Position numbers and translations under genes: made by a program
Notes under the pieces: generated by a model
What the model was told of the DNA's origin: nothing
Databases searched by the model: none
What the model saw: only the letters and a program-made list of their open reading frames with translations
Shown here: piece after piece, positions 55,201-64,000 of the stretch
Layout: each line of letters opens with the position of its first letter
How positions within the stretch are numbered: position 1 is the stretch's first letter
Assembly: GCF_900475285.1 (NCBI RefSeq)
Contig: NZ_LS483370.1
Location: 4,602,001-4,666,000, forward strand
Source: Pseudomonas taetrolens
GTDB lineage: Bacteria; Pseudomonadota; Gammaproteobacteria; Pseudomonadales; Pseudomonadaceae
Reading direction: 5' to 3'
DNA: 64,000 nucleotides

Positions 55201-55228
55201 TGCAGGAGCGGGCAAGCTCGCTCCTGCA
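55201..55228. repeat. REP-type palindrome
   Basis: TGCAGGAGCGGGCAAGCTCG plus CTCCTGCA: a 28-base near-palindrome of the same family as at 29133 and 56541. Probable transcript end of the DUF2388 gene. Confidence 0.8.
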
Positions 55229-55342
55229 AGCCACTTCATTCAGCGTTGATACAGTATTTTCAACTGATGTGAGCCATGCTCTGGGTATGATCTTGTGGTT
55301 ACGGATCACCTCTCTTCATCTCACATCGGACGCCTTGCCTCT

Positions 55343-56485
55343 ATGAGCTCGCTGCCTTTCCTGCCGTTTTCCAAACCCTCCATCGATGAAGCCACCATTG
55401 CCGCCGTAGGCGACGTGCTGCGCTCCGGCTGGATCACCAGCGGCCCCAAGGTTCAGGCATTCGAAGCGCAACTGTCCGAGTACTTCGGCGGACGCCCGGT
55501 ACGGACCTTCAACTCCGGCACGTGCACCATGGAAATCGCATTGCGCATCGCGGGCATAGGCCCTGGCGATGAAGTGATCACCACCCCGATTTCATGGGTC
55601 GCCACCGCCAACGTGATTCTGGAAGTAGGCGCTACCCCGGTGTTTGCCGATATCGACCCGGTCACCCGAAATATCGATCTGGCCAAGGTCGAGGCGGCCA
55701 TAACGGCGCGAACCAAAGCCATCATCCCGGTCTATTTGTCAGGCCTGCCGGTCGACATGGATGCGTTGTACGCCCTGGCCGACAAGCATCATCTGCGTGT
55801 TGTCGAAGACGCCGCCCAGGCCCTGGGCTCGAACTGGCAAGACCAGCGCATCGGTGCTCGCGGCGATCTGGTTTCGTTCAGCTTTCAGGCCAACAAGAAC
55901 ATCACCTCGTCCGAGGGCGGCTGCCTGGTGCTGAACAATGAAGACGAGGCCAGACTGGCCGAGAAATACCGCTTGCAGGGCGTGACACGTAGCGGCTTCG
56001 ACGGGCTGGATGTCGACGTGCTGGGTGGCAAGTTCAATATGACGGATATCGCTGCAGCCATCGGGCTGGGCCAGTTTGCCCACATTGAAGCAATCACGGC
56101 CCATCGCCGGGAATTGGCCAAGCATTATTTCGCCTGCTTCGGACCCGATTTCGAAGCCACCTACGGCGCGCAATTGCCGGTGGCCGACTTCACTAACACC
56201 AACTGGCATTTATTCCAGCTGGTGTTGCCAGAACGCAAGGATGGTCAGCCGGCTCGCGCCACCTTCATGAAAGAGATGCAGGCGCTGGGTGTCGGCGTGG
56301 GTTATCACTACCCGCCCATTCACTTGCTGAGTCTTTATCGTGCGCGCGGATTTACCGAAGGGATGTTGCCGATTGCCGAACGTGTCGGGCGATTGATCGT
56401 GTCACTGCCGATGTTTACAGCGATGACCAAGGCAGATGTCGAGCGCTCAGTGGCGGCGGTAAAAGCTGTGCTTAACGCCGTGTAA
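55343..56485 (+). CDS. DegT/DnrJ/EryC1/StrS aminotransferase
   Basis: A 380-residue PLP-dependent aminotransferase of the sugar-nucleotide group (ArnB, WbpE relatives), modifying a keto-sugar nucleotide. Substrate and PLP residues: FLPFSKPSIDEATIAAVGDV, GWITSGPKVQAFEAQLSEYF, FNSGTCTMEIALRIAGIGPG, PVYLSGLPVDMDALYALADK, VVEDAAQALGSNWQ, and the Schiff-base Lys185 in SFSFQANKNITSSEGG. The residue before the Lys is Asn; relatives often have Pro-X-Lys here. The ATG at 55343 has a poor ribosome-binding site; a GTG at 55295 is an alternative. No polysaccharide cluster surrounds it. Confidence 0.9.
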   Translation: MSSLPFLPFSKPSIDEATIAAVGDVLRSGWITSGPKVQAFEAQLSEYFGGRPVRTFNSGTCTMEIALRIAGIGPGDEVITTPISWVATANVILEVGATPVFADIDPVTRNIDLAKVEAAITARTKAIIPVYLSGLPVDMDALYALADKHHLRVVEDAAQALGSNWQDQRIGARGDLVSFSFQANKNITSSEGGCLVLNNEDEARLAEKYRLQGVTRSGFDGLDVDVLGGKFNMTDIAAAIGLGQFAHIEAITAHRRELAKHYFACFGPDFEATYGAQLPVADFTNTNWHLFQLVLPERKDGQPARATFMKEMQALGVGVGYHYPPIHLLSLYRARGFTEGMLPIAERVGRLIVSLPMFTAMTKADVERSVAAVKAVLNAV

Positions 56486-56564
56486 GAGCGAGCTTGCTCA
56501 CGAAACATACAACGCAGTGTGTTTCACCGCAGTGATGCTATCGCGAGCAAGCTCGCTCCTGCAG
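56486..56564. repeat. REPIN (two inverted REP units)
   Basis: A left unit GAGCGAGCTTGCTCACGA (56486-56503) and a right unit TCGCGAGCAAGCTCGCTCCT with GCA (56541-56563) in inverse orientation, about 37 bases apart. This pairing is the REP doublet (REPIN) form mobilised by RAYT transposases in pseudomonads. It lies exactly where gcvP would end or begin in P. aeruginosa, between the DegT gene and gcvH. Confidence 0.8.
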
Positions 56565-56581
56565 GAGTCAGGGCGTCTGGC

Positions 56582-56965
56582 TTACTCGCCGATAGCGGCT
56601 TTGTAGCTGGCAGCGTCCAGCAGCTTTTCCAGCTCTGCCATGTTGCTTGGCTTGAGCTTGAAGATCCAGCTTGCGTACGGCGCGTTGTTCAGCTCTTCAG
56701 GGCTGTCCGCCAGGGTTTCGTTGACCGCAATCACTTCGCCAGACACCGGCGCGTAGATGTCAGAGGCCGCTTTTACCGACTCAACAACACCCGCGGTATC
56801 GCCTGCCGCGAACACCTTGCCGACTTCGGCCAACTCAACAAACACCACATCCCCCAAGGCTTCCTGAGCGTGATCACTGATGCCCACGGTAACCGTGCCA
56901 TCCGCTTCCAGACGCGCCCACTCGTGACTTTCAGCAAAGCGCAGGTCAGCAGGAATTTCGCTCAT
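56582..56965 (-). CDS. gcvH: glycine cleavage system H protein
   Basis: A 127-residue lipoyl carrier shuttling the aminomethyl group among P, T and L proteins. [20 protein letters not shown], the hallmark [13 protein letters not shown], and the lipoylated Lys65 in [20 protein letters not shown] are intact, as is the C-terminal [12 protein letters not shown] at 56965 with GAGGA upstream; the TTG at 56980 adds five residues. It follows gcvT by 62 bases. gcvP is missing downstream. Confidence 0.96.
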   Translation of the reverse strand: MSEIPADLRFAESHEWARLEADGTVTVGISDHAQEALGDVVFVELAEVGKVFAAGDTAGVVESVKAASDIYAPVSGEVIAVNETLADSPEELNNAPYASWIFKLKPSNMAELEKLLDAASYKAAIGE

Positions 56966-57027
56966 ATTCAGTGTCCTCAAGAAGAAATGTCAGCAGCCCG
57001 CACTCTGCGCGAGTCCGCCAGTAAACG

Positions 57028-58110
57028 TTAGATCAAGGCTTTGCCCTGACGAACAAAAGTCGGTTTGACTACACGAACCGGGTACCACTTGCCACGGATC
57101 TCAACCTCGGCCCGGTCAGCCGTGGCCATCGGAACTCGCGCCAGAGCGATCGATTTGCTTAGCGTAGGAGAGAAACTACCACTGGTGATCTCCCCTTCGC
57201 CAACATCGGCGATACGAACCACTTGATGAGCGCGCAAAACGCCTCGTTCTTCAAGCACCAGCCCCACGAGTTTAAGCTGTACGCCGCCAGCCTTTTCGGC
57301 TTCCAGCGCTTCGCGCCCAATGAATTTTCGCGAGGCAGGTTCCCACGCGATGGTCCAGGCCATGTTGGCGGAAAGTGGCGACACCGCCAGGTGAATGTCC
57401 TGCCCGTAAAGGTTCATGCCCGCTTCAAGACGCAAGGTATCGCGGGCACCCAAGCCAATCGGCGAGATACCGGCACCTACCAGGTCGTTAAAAAAGGCCG
57501 GGGCCTGATCGGCCGGGAGCACAATTTCAAGGCCATCTTCGCCGGTGTAGCCGGTGCGGGCGATAAACCAGTCACCGCTGCTCTGTCCTTCAAAGGGCTT
57601 GAGCTGCTGGATAAGCTGGCTGCGAGCCTGATCCACCAGCTCGGCGACCTTATGCCGTGCATGCGGCCCCTGAATCGCCAGCAAGGCCAATTCGGGACGC
57701 TCACGCAGTTGCACGTCATAGCCTTGCAGCTGGGCGGTCATCCACGCCAGGTCCTGATCGCGAGTGGCGGCGTTGACAATAAGCCGATAACCCGCGGGCA
57801 TCAGGTAGACGATCATATCGTCGACCACACCGCCTTTTTCATTGAGCATGGCGCTATAGAGCGCGCGGCCGGGCGTGTTAAGACGTTCGACATCGTTAGC
57901 CAATAAATACTGGAGCCATTCCTTGGCCTGGACCCCGGTGACGTCAATCACGGTCATATGCGAGACATCAAAAACCCCACAGTCTCGACGCACCTCATGG
58001 TGCTCCTCGACTTGCGAGCCATAATGCAAAGGCATATCCCAACCGCCAAAATCGACCATCTTCGCGCCAAGGGCGAGATGCAGGTCATACAGAGGCGTAC
58101 GCTGTCCCAT
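57028..58110 (-). CDS. gcvT: aminomethyltransferase (glycine cleavage T protein)
   Basis: A 360-residue folate-dependent enzyme releasing ammonia from the aminomethyl-lipoyl H protein and forming methylene-THF. Key sequence: [20 protein letters not shown], the conserved [35 protein letters not shown] with the catalytic Asp, and [20 protein letters not shown]. The C-terminal [20 protein letters not shown] loop is also typical. GAAGGAG lies eight bases before the ATG. First gene of gcvT-gcvH. No glycine riboswitch is recognisable in the 156-base leader. Confidence 0.95.
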   Translation of the reverse strand: MGQRTPLYDLHLALGAKMVDFGGWDMPLHYGSQVEEHHEVRRDCGVFDVSHMTVIDVTGVQAKEWLQYLLANDVERLNTPGRALYSAMLNEKGGVVDDMIVYLMPAGYRLIVNAATRDQDLAWMTAQLQGYDVQLRERPELALLAIQGPHARHKVAELVDQARSQLIQQLKPFEGQSSGDWFIARTGYTGEDGLEIVLPADQAPAFFNDLVGAGISPIGLGARDTLRLEAGMNLYGQDIHLAVSPLSANMAWTIAWEPASRKFIGREALEAEKAGGVQLKLVGLVLEERGVLRAHQVVRIADVGEGEITSGSFSPTLSKSIALARVPMATADRAEVEIRGKWYPVRVVKPTFVRQGKALI

Positions 58111-58266
58111 GGGTTTCTCCTTCCGGGCTTGGCGAAGGTGCGGACAGGCTTATCAAGCATTTAAAGCCGCCAAAGGTGGCTATCTTACGCTTGGCAGAGA
58201 ACCTGATCTGACAGACAGACCGCACCGAATGCCGCGCATTGTATCCGCATGGGGAAGGACTGACAC

Positions 58267-59883
58267 CTAGCCGATTCGATGTGCCGAGCGCCGGATCAGC
58301 CCGATCACGGGCAACAAGCCAACCAGTACCAGTGTCAGGGCCGGCAATGATGCCCGCGCCCATTCGCCTTCACTGGTCATTTCAAAGATGCGCACCGCCA
58401 ACGTATCCCAGCCAAACGGGCGCATGAGCAAGGTGGCGGGCATTTCCTTGAGTACATCGACAAATACCAGCAGCGCCGCACTCAAGGTGCCCGGCAGCAA
58501 TAGCGGCAGATACACTTTGAAAAACAGTCGTGGCCCACTCACGCCCAGGCTACGGGCAGCTTCCGGCAATGACGGTCGAATCCGCGCGAGGCTGCTTTCA
58601 AGAGGGCCATAAGCGACGGCAATGAATCGCACCAGATAGGCCAACAGCAAGGCCGACAGGCTGCCCAGCAACAGCGGTTTCCCCGCGCCGCCCAGCCAGC
58701 CGGACACCGGTATGACCAACTCACGGTCCAGATAACTGAACGCCAGCATGATCGACACGGCCAACACCGACCCAGGCAAGGCATACCCCAGGTTCGCCAG
58801 GCTGACACCGGCGCGAATGGTCGGGGTCGGTGCCTGGCGCCGGGCAAAGGCCAGCACCAGCGCCACGCTGACGGTAATCAAGGCCGCCATGCTGCCCAGG
58901 TACAGGGTATGCACGATCAAACCGGTGTAACGCTCATCCAGGTCAAAGCGCCCGCGCTGCCAGAACCACACCACCAGTTGCAGCATCGGGATCACAAAAG
59001 CGCAGGCGAACACCAGCAAGCACCAGCCACTGGCCAACCAGGCCTTCAGCCCCCGCAGGTGATACAGGGCCTTGACCCGTGGTCGTTCGTTACTGGCACG
59101 GTTGGCCCCGCGGGCCTTGCGTTCACCGTAGAGCACCACCATCACCACCAGCAACAGCAAGCTGGCCAGTTGCGCAGCCGTCGACAGACTGAAAAAGCCG
59201 TACCAGGTTTTGTAGATGGCAGTGGTAAACGTGTCGAAATTGAACACCGACACGGCGCCAAAATCAGCCAGGGTTTCCATCAACGCCAGCGCCACCCCGG
59301 CCCCGATCGCCGGACGGGCCATCGGCAATGCCACGCGCCAGAATGCCTGCCAGGGGCTTTGGCCCAACACTCGGGCGGCTTCCATCAGGCCCTTGCCCTG
59401 CGCCAGGAAGGCGGTGCGCGCCAGCAAGTAAACGTACGGATAAAACACCAGAATCAGGACAATGATCACGCCACCAGTAGAACGCACCCGCGGCAATCGC
59501 AGCCCCATGCCAAACCATTCACGCAGCAGGGTTTGCACTGGCCCGGCAAAGTCGAGCAAACCCACAAACACGAATGCCAGCACATAGGCCGGAATCGCAA
59601 ACGGCAGCATCAGGGCCCAGTCCAGCCAGCGCCGGCCCGGGAACTCGCACAAACTGGTCAGCCACGCCAGACTCACGCCGAGCAGCGTCACCCCAATGCC
59701 GACCCCCACGATCAGTGTCAGGGTGTTACCCAGCAAACGTGGCATTTGCGTGTCCCAAAGATGGCTCCATATCTGGGTATCAATGCTTTGCCAGGACAGC
59801 AGCAAGACGCTCAGCGGCAACAGAACCAGAGCTGCAATGACAAAGACCAGCGGATACCAGCGACGTTGGGCAGGATGGGCCAC
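58267..59883 (-). CDS. iron ABC transporter permease (FbpB/SfuB-like)
   Basis: A 538-residue inner-membrane permease of two fused halves, each with about six helices and an EAA loop: AARVLGQSPWQAFWRVALPM in the first (about residue 205) and AARSLGVSGPRLFFKVYLPL in the second (about 475). GALMETLADFGAVSVFNF-type sequence (LALMETLADFGAVSVFNFDT) is the FbpB signature. Start GTG at 59883 has GAGAG six bases upstream; the longer ATG at 59973 would add 30 residues. The matching binding protein is upstream. No ATPase (fbpC) gene lies in this cluster, as also remembered in P. aeruginosa PA5216-PA5217. Confidence 0.88.
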   Translation of the reverse strand: MAHPAQRRWYPLVFVIAALVLLPLSVLLLSWQSIDTQIWSHLWDTQMPRLLGNTLTLIVGVGIGVTLLGVSLAWLTSLCEFPGRRWLDWALMLPFAIPAYVLAFVFVGLLDFAGPVQTLLREWFGMGLRLPRVRSTGGVIIVLILVFYPYVYLLARTAFLAQGKGLMEAARVLGQSPWQAFWRVALPMARPAIGAGVALALMETLADFGAVSVFNFDTFTTAIYKTWYGFFSLSTAAQLASLLLLVVMVVLYGERKARGANRASNERPRVKALYHLRGLKAWLASGWCLLVFACAFVIPMLQLVVWFWQRGRFDLDERYTGLIVHTLYLGSMAALITVSVALVLAFARRQAPTPTIRAGVSLANLGYALPGSVLAVSIMLAFSYLDRELVIPVSGWLGGAGKPLLLGSLSALLLAYLVRFIAVAYGPLESSLARIRPSLPEAARSLGVSGPRLFFKVYLPLLLPGTLSAALLVFVDVLKEMPATLLMRPFGWDTLAVRIFEMTSEGEWARASLPALTLVLVGLLPVIGLIRRSAHRIG

Positions 59884-60046
59884 GAAGAACTCTCGGAAGG
59901 TGGGTGGAGGTACAACACGCAGAAAGCATATAGCCGCTGCCGCAGAATGCGACGGGTCGCGCAGTACCCTCAATAATTTGAAAGTCCTGCGGCCCCTGTC
60001 TCAGCCTGCGGCAGCGGCTACAAAGGTTGTGCGTTTTGTGTATTTA

Positions 60047-61048
60047 TCAGTTCCAGCCAGCGCGGTCCATCATGCGGATCGCTTCGGCCTGTCGCTTGCC
60101 TGCAACTTCAACGGGCATGGCGTCGGCCTTGAAACTCCCCCAGCTGGCGACTTCAGCCGAAGGGGCAACGCCTGGATTGGCCGGGAATTCCTGGTTGGTG
60201 CCGGCAAAAATCGCTTGGGCTTCAGGTGTGGTCATCCACTCGACCAGTGCCTTGGCCGCTTCCGGGTGCGGCGCATATTTGGTCAGGCCAATGCCCGACA
60301 GGTTGACGTGCACACCCCGGTCCGCCTGGTTCGGCCAGAACAATTTGACCGCCAGATCCGGCTTCTGCTTGTGCAGGCGACCGTAGTAGTAGGTATTGAC
60401 GATGCCGACATCGCACTGCCCGGCGTTGATCGCTTCCAGCACCGCGATGTCATCCGAGAATACGTCAGTGGACAGGTTGTTCACCCAGCCCTTGAGGATC
60501 TCTTCGGTTTTTTGCGCACCGTTTACTTCGATCATGGTGGCGGTCAGCGACTGGTTGTACACCTTTTTGGCCGTACGCAGGCACAGGCGGCCTTCCCACT
60601 CCTTGCCAGCCAGGGCTTCGTAGGTCGACAGCTCTTCAGGTTTAACGCGGTCGGTCGAATAGGCGATGGTACGGGCGCGCAGGCTCAGACCGGTCCACTG
60701 GTGGGAAGAAGAGCGGTATTGCGGAGGAATGTTCTTGTCGATCACGTCAGAAGTGAGCGGCTGCAGGATGCCCATTTGCTCGGCTTGCCAGAGGTTGCCG
60801 GCGTCCACGGTCAGCAACAGGTCGGCCGTGGCGTTTTCGCCTTCAGCCTTGATGCGCTGCATCAATGGTGCCTCTTTGTCGGTGATGAACTTGACCTTGA
60901 CCCCGGTCTTGGCGGTATAGGCATCAAATACCGGCTTGATCAGCTCATCGATACGCGAGGAATAGACCACCACTTCGTCGGCAGCAAATACGCTGCTCCC
61001 GAAAAGGGTAAGGGCCAGGGCAGTCAGTAGACGCTTGGGTGCCAACAT
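60047..61048 (-). CDS. periplasmic Fe(3+)-binding protein (FbpA/IdiA-like)
   Basis: A 333-residue solute-binding protein for ferric iron. Signal peptide [20 protein letters not shown] with cleavage after FAA. Mature part: [37 protein letters not shown] and [32 protein letters not shown] supplies the iron-ligating Tyr pair near residue 220, the FbpA hallmark. A 163-base gap separates it from the permease gene. A Fur-like site upstream (61085-61099) fits iron repression. Confidence 0.93.
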   Translation of the reverse strand: MLAPKRLLTALALTLFGSSVFAADEVVVYSSRIDELIKPVFDAYTAKTGVKVKFITDKEAPLMQRIKAEGENATADLLLTVDAGNLWQAEQMGILQPLTSDVIDKNIPPQYRSSSHQWTGLSLRARTIAYSTDRVKPEELSTYEALAGKEWEGRLCLRTAKKVYNQSLTATMIEVNGAQKTEEILKGWVNNLSTDVFSDDIAVLEAINAGQCDVGIVNTYYYGRLHKQKPDLAVKLFWPNQADRGVHVNLSGIGLTKYAPHPEAAKALVEWMTTPEAQAIFAGTNQEFPANPGVAPSAEVASWGSFKADAMPVEVAGKRQAEAIRMMDRAGWN

Positions 61049-61084
61049 GGAGGGCGGTCTCTCTTAATGCGAATCGGGCGTAAA

Positions 61085-61099
61085 TGGTAGTGAATCACA
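61085..61099. promoter_or_regulatory. Fur-box candidate before the iron-binding protein gene
   Basis: TGGTAGTGAATCACA (read on the minus strand TGTGATTCACTACCA) matches 10 of 15 positions of the Fur 7-1-7 core, 37 bases upstream of the start. Confidence 0.5.
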
Positions 61100-61186
61100 T
61101 TTGCCAGCTCAACCTAACTCGCCCCCGAGGCGTTACCAGATGTTACAGGCCCGACAAAAGCCTGCGACAGCCGCTGCCGCAATCGG

Positions 61187-62410
61187 TCAGGGTTTGGCCA
61201 GCGGCGGCAAATCACCGGTCAGGCCAAGGGCCTGGCGCACAAACACGGCTTTGGCCTCGGGCATGTTGTTGACCCATTTCAAACCGGTGTTACGCAGCAG
61301 GCGCACGGCCAACGAGTCGGCCTGGAACAATCGCTCAAAGCCCTCCATTGCGGCCATGAGCGCCAGGTTATGCGGCATGCGGCGGCGCTCGTAACGGCTC
61401 AGCACGCGGACATCGGCCAATCGTTCGCCACGATCGGCGGCGTGCAGCAGCACCTGTGCCAGGACAGCCGCATCCAGGAACCCCAGGTTAACGCCCTGCC
61501 CGGCCAGCGGGTGAATGGTATGCGCCGCATCTCCGATCAGCACCAGCCCCTCGGCGACATAGCGCTTGGCATGACGCTGACGCAAGGGTACGCACACCCG
61601 CGGATCGGCGCTGAGCACCTGACCCAGACGCCCCTCAAAGGCCAGTTCGAGCTCACGACAAAAGGCTGCATCGTCCATCGCCATCGCCCGTTCGGCCAGC
61701 TCAGGTGTGGTCGACCAGACAATCGAGCACCAGTCCTGTTGCCCGTCGCGCGCCAACGGCAGGAATGCCAAGGGCCCGTGGTCAGTAAAGCGCTGCCACG
61801 CGGTCTGTTGATGCGGCCTGGAGCAACGCACGCTGGTCACGATGGCGTGATGCTTGTAATCCCACTCGCGGGTCTCACAGCCTGTCAGGCGGCGCACGGC
61901 CGAGTTGGCGCCATCGGCAGCCACCACCAGCGGCGCGCGCAGCGTTCGGCCATCGGCCAGAGTCAGAAGCCAGTCGTCGCCGGAGCGGCGCATTTGTTCA
62001 AGGCGCGCATTGGACAGCATTTCGATGGCGGTGCCGTGCAGGCAATCCAGCAGGGCGTCTTGCACCACGCGGTTTTCGACGATATGCCCCAGGACTTCGG
62101 CATGCACGCTGGCCGCCGAAAAATGGATCTCACCTGTGCCACTGCCGTCCCACACCTGCATGTGTGCATACGGGCTGGTGCGCCTACCGGTGATGCCTGC
62201 CCAGGCGCCAAGGCGCTCCAGAATACGCTGGCTGGCGGCAGACAAGGCGCTGACACGCGGTTCAAACGGCAGCTCGGCAGCAAAGGGTTTGACACTCAGC
62301 GGGCTGCCATCGAGCAGCAGGATGTTTAACCCGCTGTCCTTGAGCGCCAACGCGAGTGCGCTTCCGACCATTCCGGCCCCAACAATCAGCAGATCTGCGC
62401 GCATTTCCAT
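61187..62410 (-). CDS. ubiI: FAD-dependent ubiquinone hydroxylase (UbiI/VisC)
   Basis: A 407-residue flavoprotein monooxygenase of the UbiH/COQ6 family. FAD-binding: DLLIVGAGMVGSALALALKD (residues 5-24) and the second motif GLVLIGDAAHTIHPLAGQGVNLGFLDAAVL near 290-320. VVAADGANSAVRRLTG is the middle motif. It hydroxylates a ring position of the ubiquinone precursor. It follows ubiH by 79 bases; the ubiH-ubiI-pepP order is pepP-ubiH-ubiI as in other gammaproteobacteria. C5 hydroxylation is the usual UbiI activity. Confidence 0.93.
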   Translation of the reverse strand: MEMRADLLIVGAGMVGSALALALKDSGLNILLLDGSPLSVKPFAAELPFEPRVSALSAASQRILERLGAWAGITGRRTSPYAHMQVWDGSGTGEIHFSAASVHAEVLGHIVENRVVQDALLDCLHGTAIEMLSNARLEQMRRSGDDWLLTLADGRTLRAPLVVAADGANSAVRRLTGCETREWDYKHHAIVTSVRCSRPHQQTAWQRFTDHGPLAFLPLARDGQQDWCSIVWSTTPELAERAMAMDDAAFCRELELAFEGRLGQVLSADPRVCVPLRQRHAKRYVAEGLVLIGDAAHTIHPLAGQGVNLGFLDAAVLAQVLLHAADRGERLADVRVLSRYERRRMPHNLALMAAMEGFERLFQADSLAVRLLRNTGLKWVNNMPEAKAVFVRQALGLTGDLPPLAKP

Positions 62411-62489
62411 GCTTTAAGCCTGTCTCGCTAGCGGCCTGGGCCGCACCTGAAAAAAGAATCGACACGGAGCTTGCTCGCCCCGGTCGCTA

Positions 62490-63677
62490 TCAACTGTCCG
62501 GGCGGGTGCCCAGGCCCATGGCCTGACGGGCAAACCAGCGCTTGGCCGGCGGCAATAAATCGAGCCCCAGCAAGCCCAGGTTACGACCAAACGAGAGCAG
62601 TGTCTGATCACTGCCAAACAGACGTGTCACTTGATCCGAAAAACCAATCGTCAGTTGTTGATCCAACTGTTGGCGCTGTTGATAACTCAAGAGCGTTGCC
62701 AGGTCACCAGGCTGTTTGTCACTCGCCAGCAAGGCATCTGCCAGGGCCTGGGCATCACGCAACGACAGGTTGAAGCCCTGCCCGGCAATTGGATGCAGGC
62801 TATGAGCCGCGTTGCCCAGTACCGCCAGGTGCGGGCGTACCTGTTCTTCAGCTTCAATCAGCGTCAGCGGGTACAGGTGCCGGGCACCTACCTGCTTGAG
62901 GGTCCCAAGGCGATAGCCGAACACGCCCTGCAACTCACTCAGAAAACTGCGTTCATCCAGTCCGGCCAGGCGCTGGGCGTCCATGCCGAGACGGGTCCAC
63001 ACCAATGCGCAGCGGTTATCCGACAAGGGCAGCAGAGCCATCGGGCCTTCGTCGGTGAAGCGCTCGAAGGCCATCCCGGCGTGGGGCTGACTGGGAGTGA
63101 TGTTGGCGATTAACGCACTTTGATCGTAGGGCCGCTGGCGCACGTTAATACCCAGTTGCTCGCGCAACCCGGAACGGCCGCCGTCGGCCAATACCGCAAG
63201 GTCGCATTCCAGCGTGGTTTCGTCATTGAGCGTCAGGCAATACCCGTCTTCAAGCGGCTGCAGGCGAGTCACTTCAGCCGGACAACGCCAAATGATCACG
63301 TCCGGGTCCAGCCCCTTCCACAGGCACTGGCCGAGCCAGGCGTTTTCGACCACATAACCCAGCGCCGGAACACCTTCCTCGCCAGCCGACAGGCGCGCCG
63401 TCGAGAAGCGCCCCCGATCGGACACGTGAATATCCAGGATCGGCTCGGCGCGTTCGGCAATGGCAGTCCAAAGACCGAGGCGTTCGTAGATTTGCCGCGC
63501 GCCATAGCTCAGTGCCGATGAACGGGCATCGTAACTGGGCTGGTAGCTGTTACCGGGGGCAAACGGCTCAATCAATACGATCTTCCAGCCCCGGGCCTTG
63601 GCTCCAGCTTGCAACGCCAAAGCCAGGCTGGCGCCAACCAGACCGCCGCCGATGATTGCCAGAGTGACTCGATTCAT
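62490..63677 (-). CDS. ubiH: 2-octaprenyl-6-methoxyphenol hydroxylase
   Basis: A 395-residue FAD monooxygenase of ubiquinone biosynthesis, paralog of the downstream ubiI. FAD motifs: [20 protein letters not shown] (residues 6-25), [17 protein letters not shown] and [20 protein letters not shown], where Asn replaces the usual Asp in GDAAH, as in other UbiH proteins. Its ATG overlaps the pepP stop (ATGA), so the two are translationally coupled. Confidence 0.95.
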   Translation of the reverse strand: MNRVTLAIIGGGLVGASLALALQAGAKARGWKIVLIEPFAPGNSYQPSYDARSSALSYGARQIYERLGLWTAIAERAEPILDIHVSDRGRFSTARLSAGEEGVPALGYVVENAWLGQCLWKGLDPDVIIWRCPAEVTRLQPLEDGYCLTLNDETTLECDLAVLADGGRSGLREQLGINVRQRPYDQSALIANITPSQPHAGMAFERFTDEGPMALLPLSDNRCALVWTRLGMDAQRLAGLDERSFLSELQGVFGYRLGTLKQVGARHLYPLTLIEAEEQVRPHLAVLGNAAHSLHPIAGQGFNLSLRDAQALADALLASDKQPGDLATLLSYQQRQQLDQQLTIGFSDQVTRLFGSDQTLLSFGRNLGLLGLDLLPPAKRWFARQAMGLGTRPDS

Positions 63678-64000
63678 GCCGCGCTCGCTCGTGCTGCTGC
63701 CATCAAGGCTTCGATTTCAACAACGGTTTTTGGCACGTCGCCGGTCAGAATTTCACAGCCGCCTTTGGTCACGACTACATCATCCTCGATGCGCACACCG
63801 ATGCCGCGCCATTTTTTGGCAACCTGCTGATTGTTCGGACTGATGTAAATGCCGGGCTCCACGGTCAAGGTCATGCCGGCCTCCAGCACGCGCCACTCGC
63901 CGCCCACTTTGTACTCACCCACATCATGCACATCGAGCCCCAGCCAATGACCCGCGCGGTGCATGTAAAACGCTTTGTAGGCTTCGCTGGCAATCAACTG
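63674..64000 (-). CDS. pepP: Xaa-Pro aminopeptidase, C-terminal part (cut by window edge)
   Basis: The last 108 residues of a M24 metallopeptidase that removes N-terminal residues before proline. Visible: [20 protein letters not shown], where the His of [10 protein letters not shown] is a catalytic/metal residue, [19 protein letters not shown] with the metal-ligand Glu, and [19 protein letters not shown] with the last metal-ligand Glu. The N-terminal two thirds lie beyond the right edge. Confidence 0.95.
   Translation of the reverse strand, partial: QLIASEAYKAFYMHRAGHWLGLDVHDVGEYKVGGEWRVLEAGMTLTVEPGIYISPNNQQVAKKWRGIGVRIEDDVVVTKGGCEILTGDVPKTVVEIEALMAAARASAA

Noticed and set aside
58111..58266. 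Glycine riboswitch before gcvT
   Set aside because: The 156-base leader lacks the conserved GGAGAG / CCGAAGGGGCAA pattern of glycine aptamers; only an ordinary ribosome-binding site is visible.

Overview
The window is chromosomal DNA of a Pseudomonas, most likely of the P. fluorescens lineage. The evidence is the gene order (hisB; mutY-yggX; a histidine/arginine-type ABC operon; rmlB-rmlD; dctB-dctD; cysQ-nudE-yrfG; fdhD; gcvT-gcvH; visC/ubiI-ubiH-pepP). It follows, with gaps and insertions, the P. aeruginosa stretch from about PA5143 to PA5224 as I remember it. Other support is the moderately high GC, an OprD porin, FecI/FecR-type iron signalling and REP palindromes of the kind common in fluorescent pseudomonads. 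The species cannot be named from this sequence. No prophage, insertion sequence or CRISPR array was seen.

Layout. 1-6.1 kb: the start of hisB, an OFA-type MFS carrier, AsmA, and mutY-yggX with four-base overlaps. 6.2-9.6 kb: tRNA-Phe, a hypothetical protein, an alpha/beta hydrolase that may use a CTG start, a DUF1272 Cys-rich protein and a solitary DUF1016/PDDEXK nuclease. 9.6-14.2 kb: an IclR regulator, formimidoylglutamase and GltS in one transcription unit, then a GabP-like permease. 14.7-18.9 kb: a complete polar amino-acid ABC transporter (ATPase, binding protein, two permeases) with an overlapping methyltransferase gene that contains a cluster of perfect DnaA-box 9-mers. 19-22.1 kb: exported HIU hydrolase and an exported HbpS/GlcG-like protein, divergent from an HprRS-type two-component system, with a strong dyad between them. 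22.2-25 kb: tRNA-Thr, then a divergent DHA2 efflux pump/LysR pair. 25.1-36.4 kb: an accessory block with an ECF sigma/FecR/TonB-receptor relay, D-serine dehydratase with its LysR regulator, an OprD porin, a DsbA-like oxidoreductase and a second TonB receptor preceded by a good Fur-box candidate. 36.4-40.5 kb: agmatine deiminase, rmlB-rmlD without rmlA/rmlC, and a DUF3916 protein.

40.6-50.4 kb: DctB/DctD (C4-dicarboxylate sensing), a YiiD-type thioesterase, the nudE-cysQ nucleotide-housekeeping pair, yrfG, a BON-LysM protein (Kbp), and fdhD translationally coupled to a formate-dehydrogenase-like molybdoenzyme. 50.6-56.5 kb: a glycine-zipper protein, a membrane protein whose tail overlaps a 28-residue Ile-Pro-repeat gene that was too short for routine ORF calling, an Lrp regulator, a small ACT-like protein, an orphan GspE ATPase, a DUF2388 protein and a DegT aminotransferase. 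56.6-64 kb, all on the minus strand: gcvT-gcvH without gcvP, an iron ABC permease and binding protein without an ATPase, and ubiI, ubiH and pepP (partial).

Most of the window is ordinary pseudomonad core. The parts most worth a second look are: (1) the divergent HbpS-like/HIU hydrolase/two-component locus with its HprR-like box, whose arrangement recalls the Streptomyces HbpS-SenS-SenR system; (2) four perfect TTATCCACA boxes within 0.5 kb, three of them read in the same frame as Leu-Ser-Thr; (3) the 28-residue Ile-Pro peptide built on a hexanucleotide tandem repeat and nested out of frame in its neighbour; and (4) the possible CTG start of the alpha/beta hydrolase.
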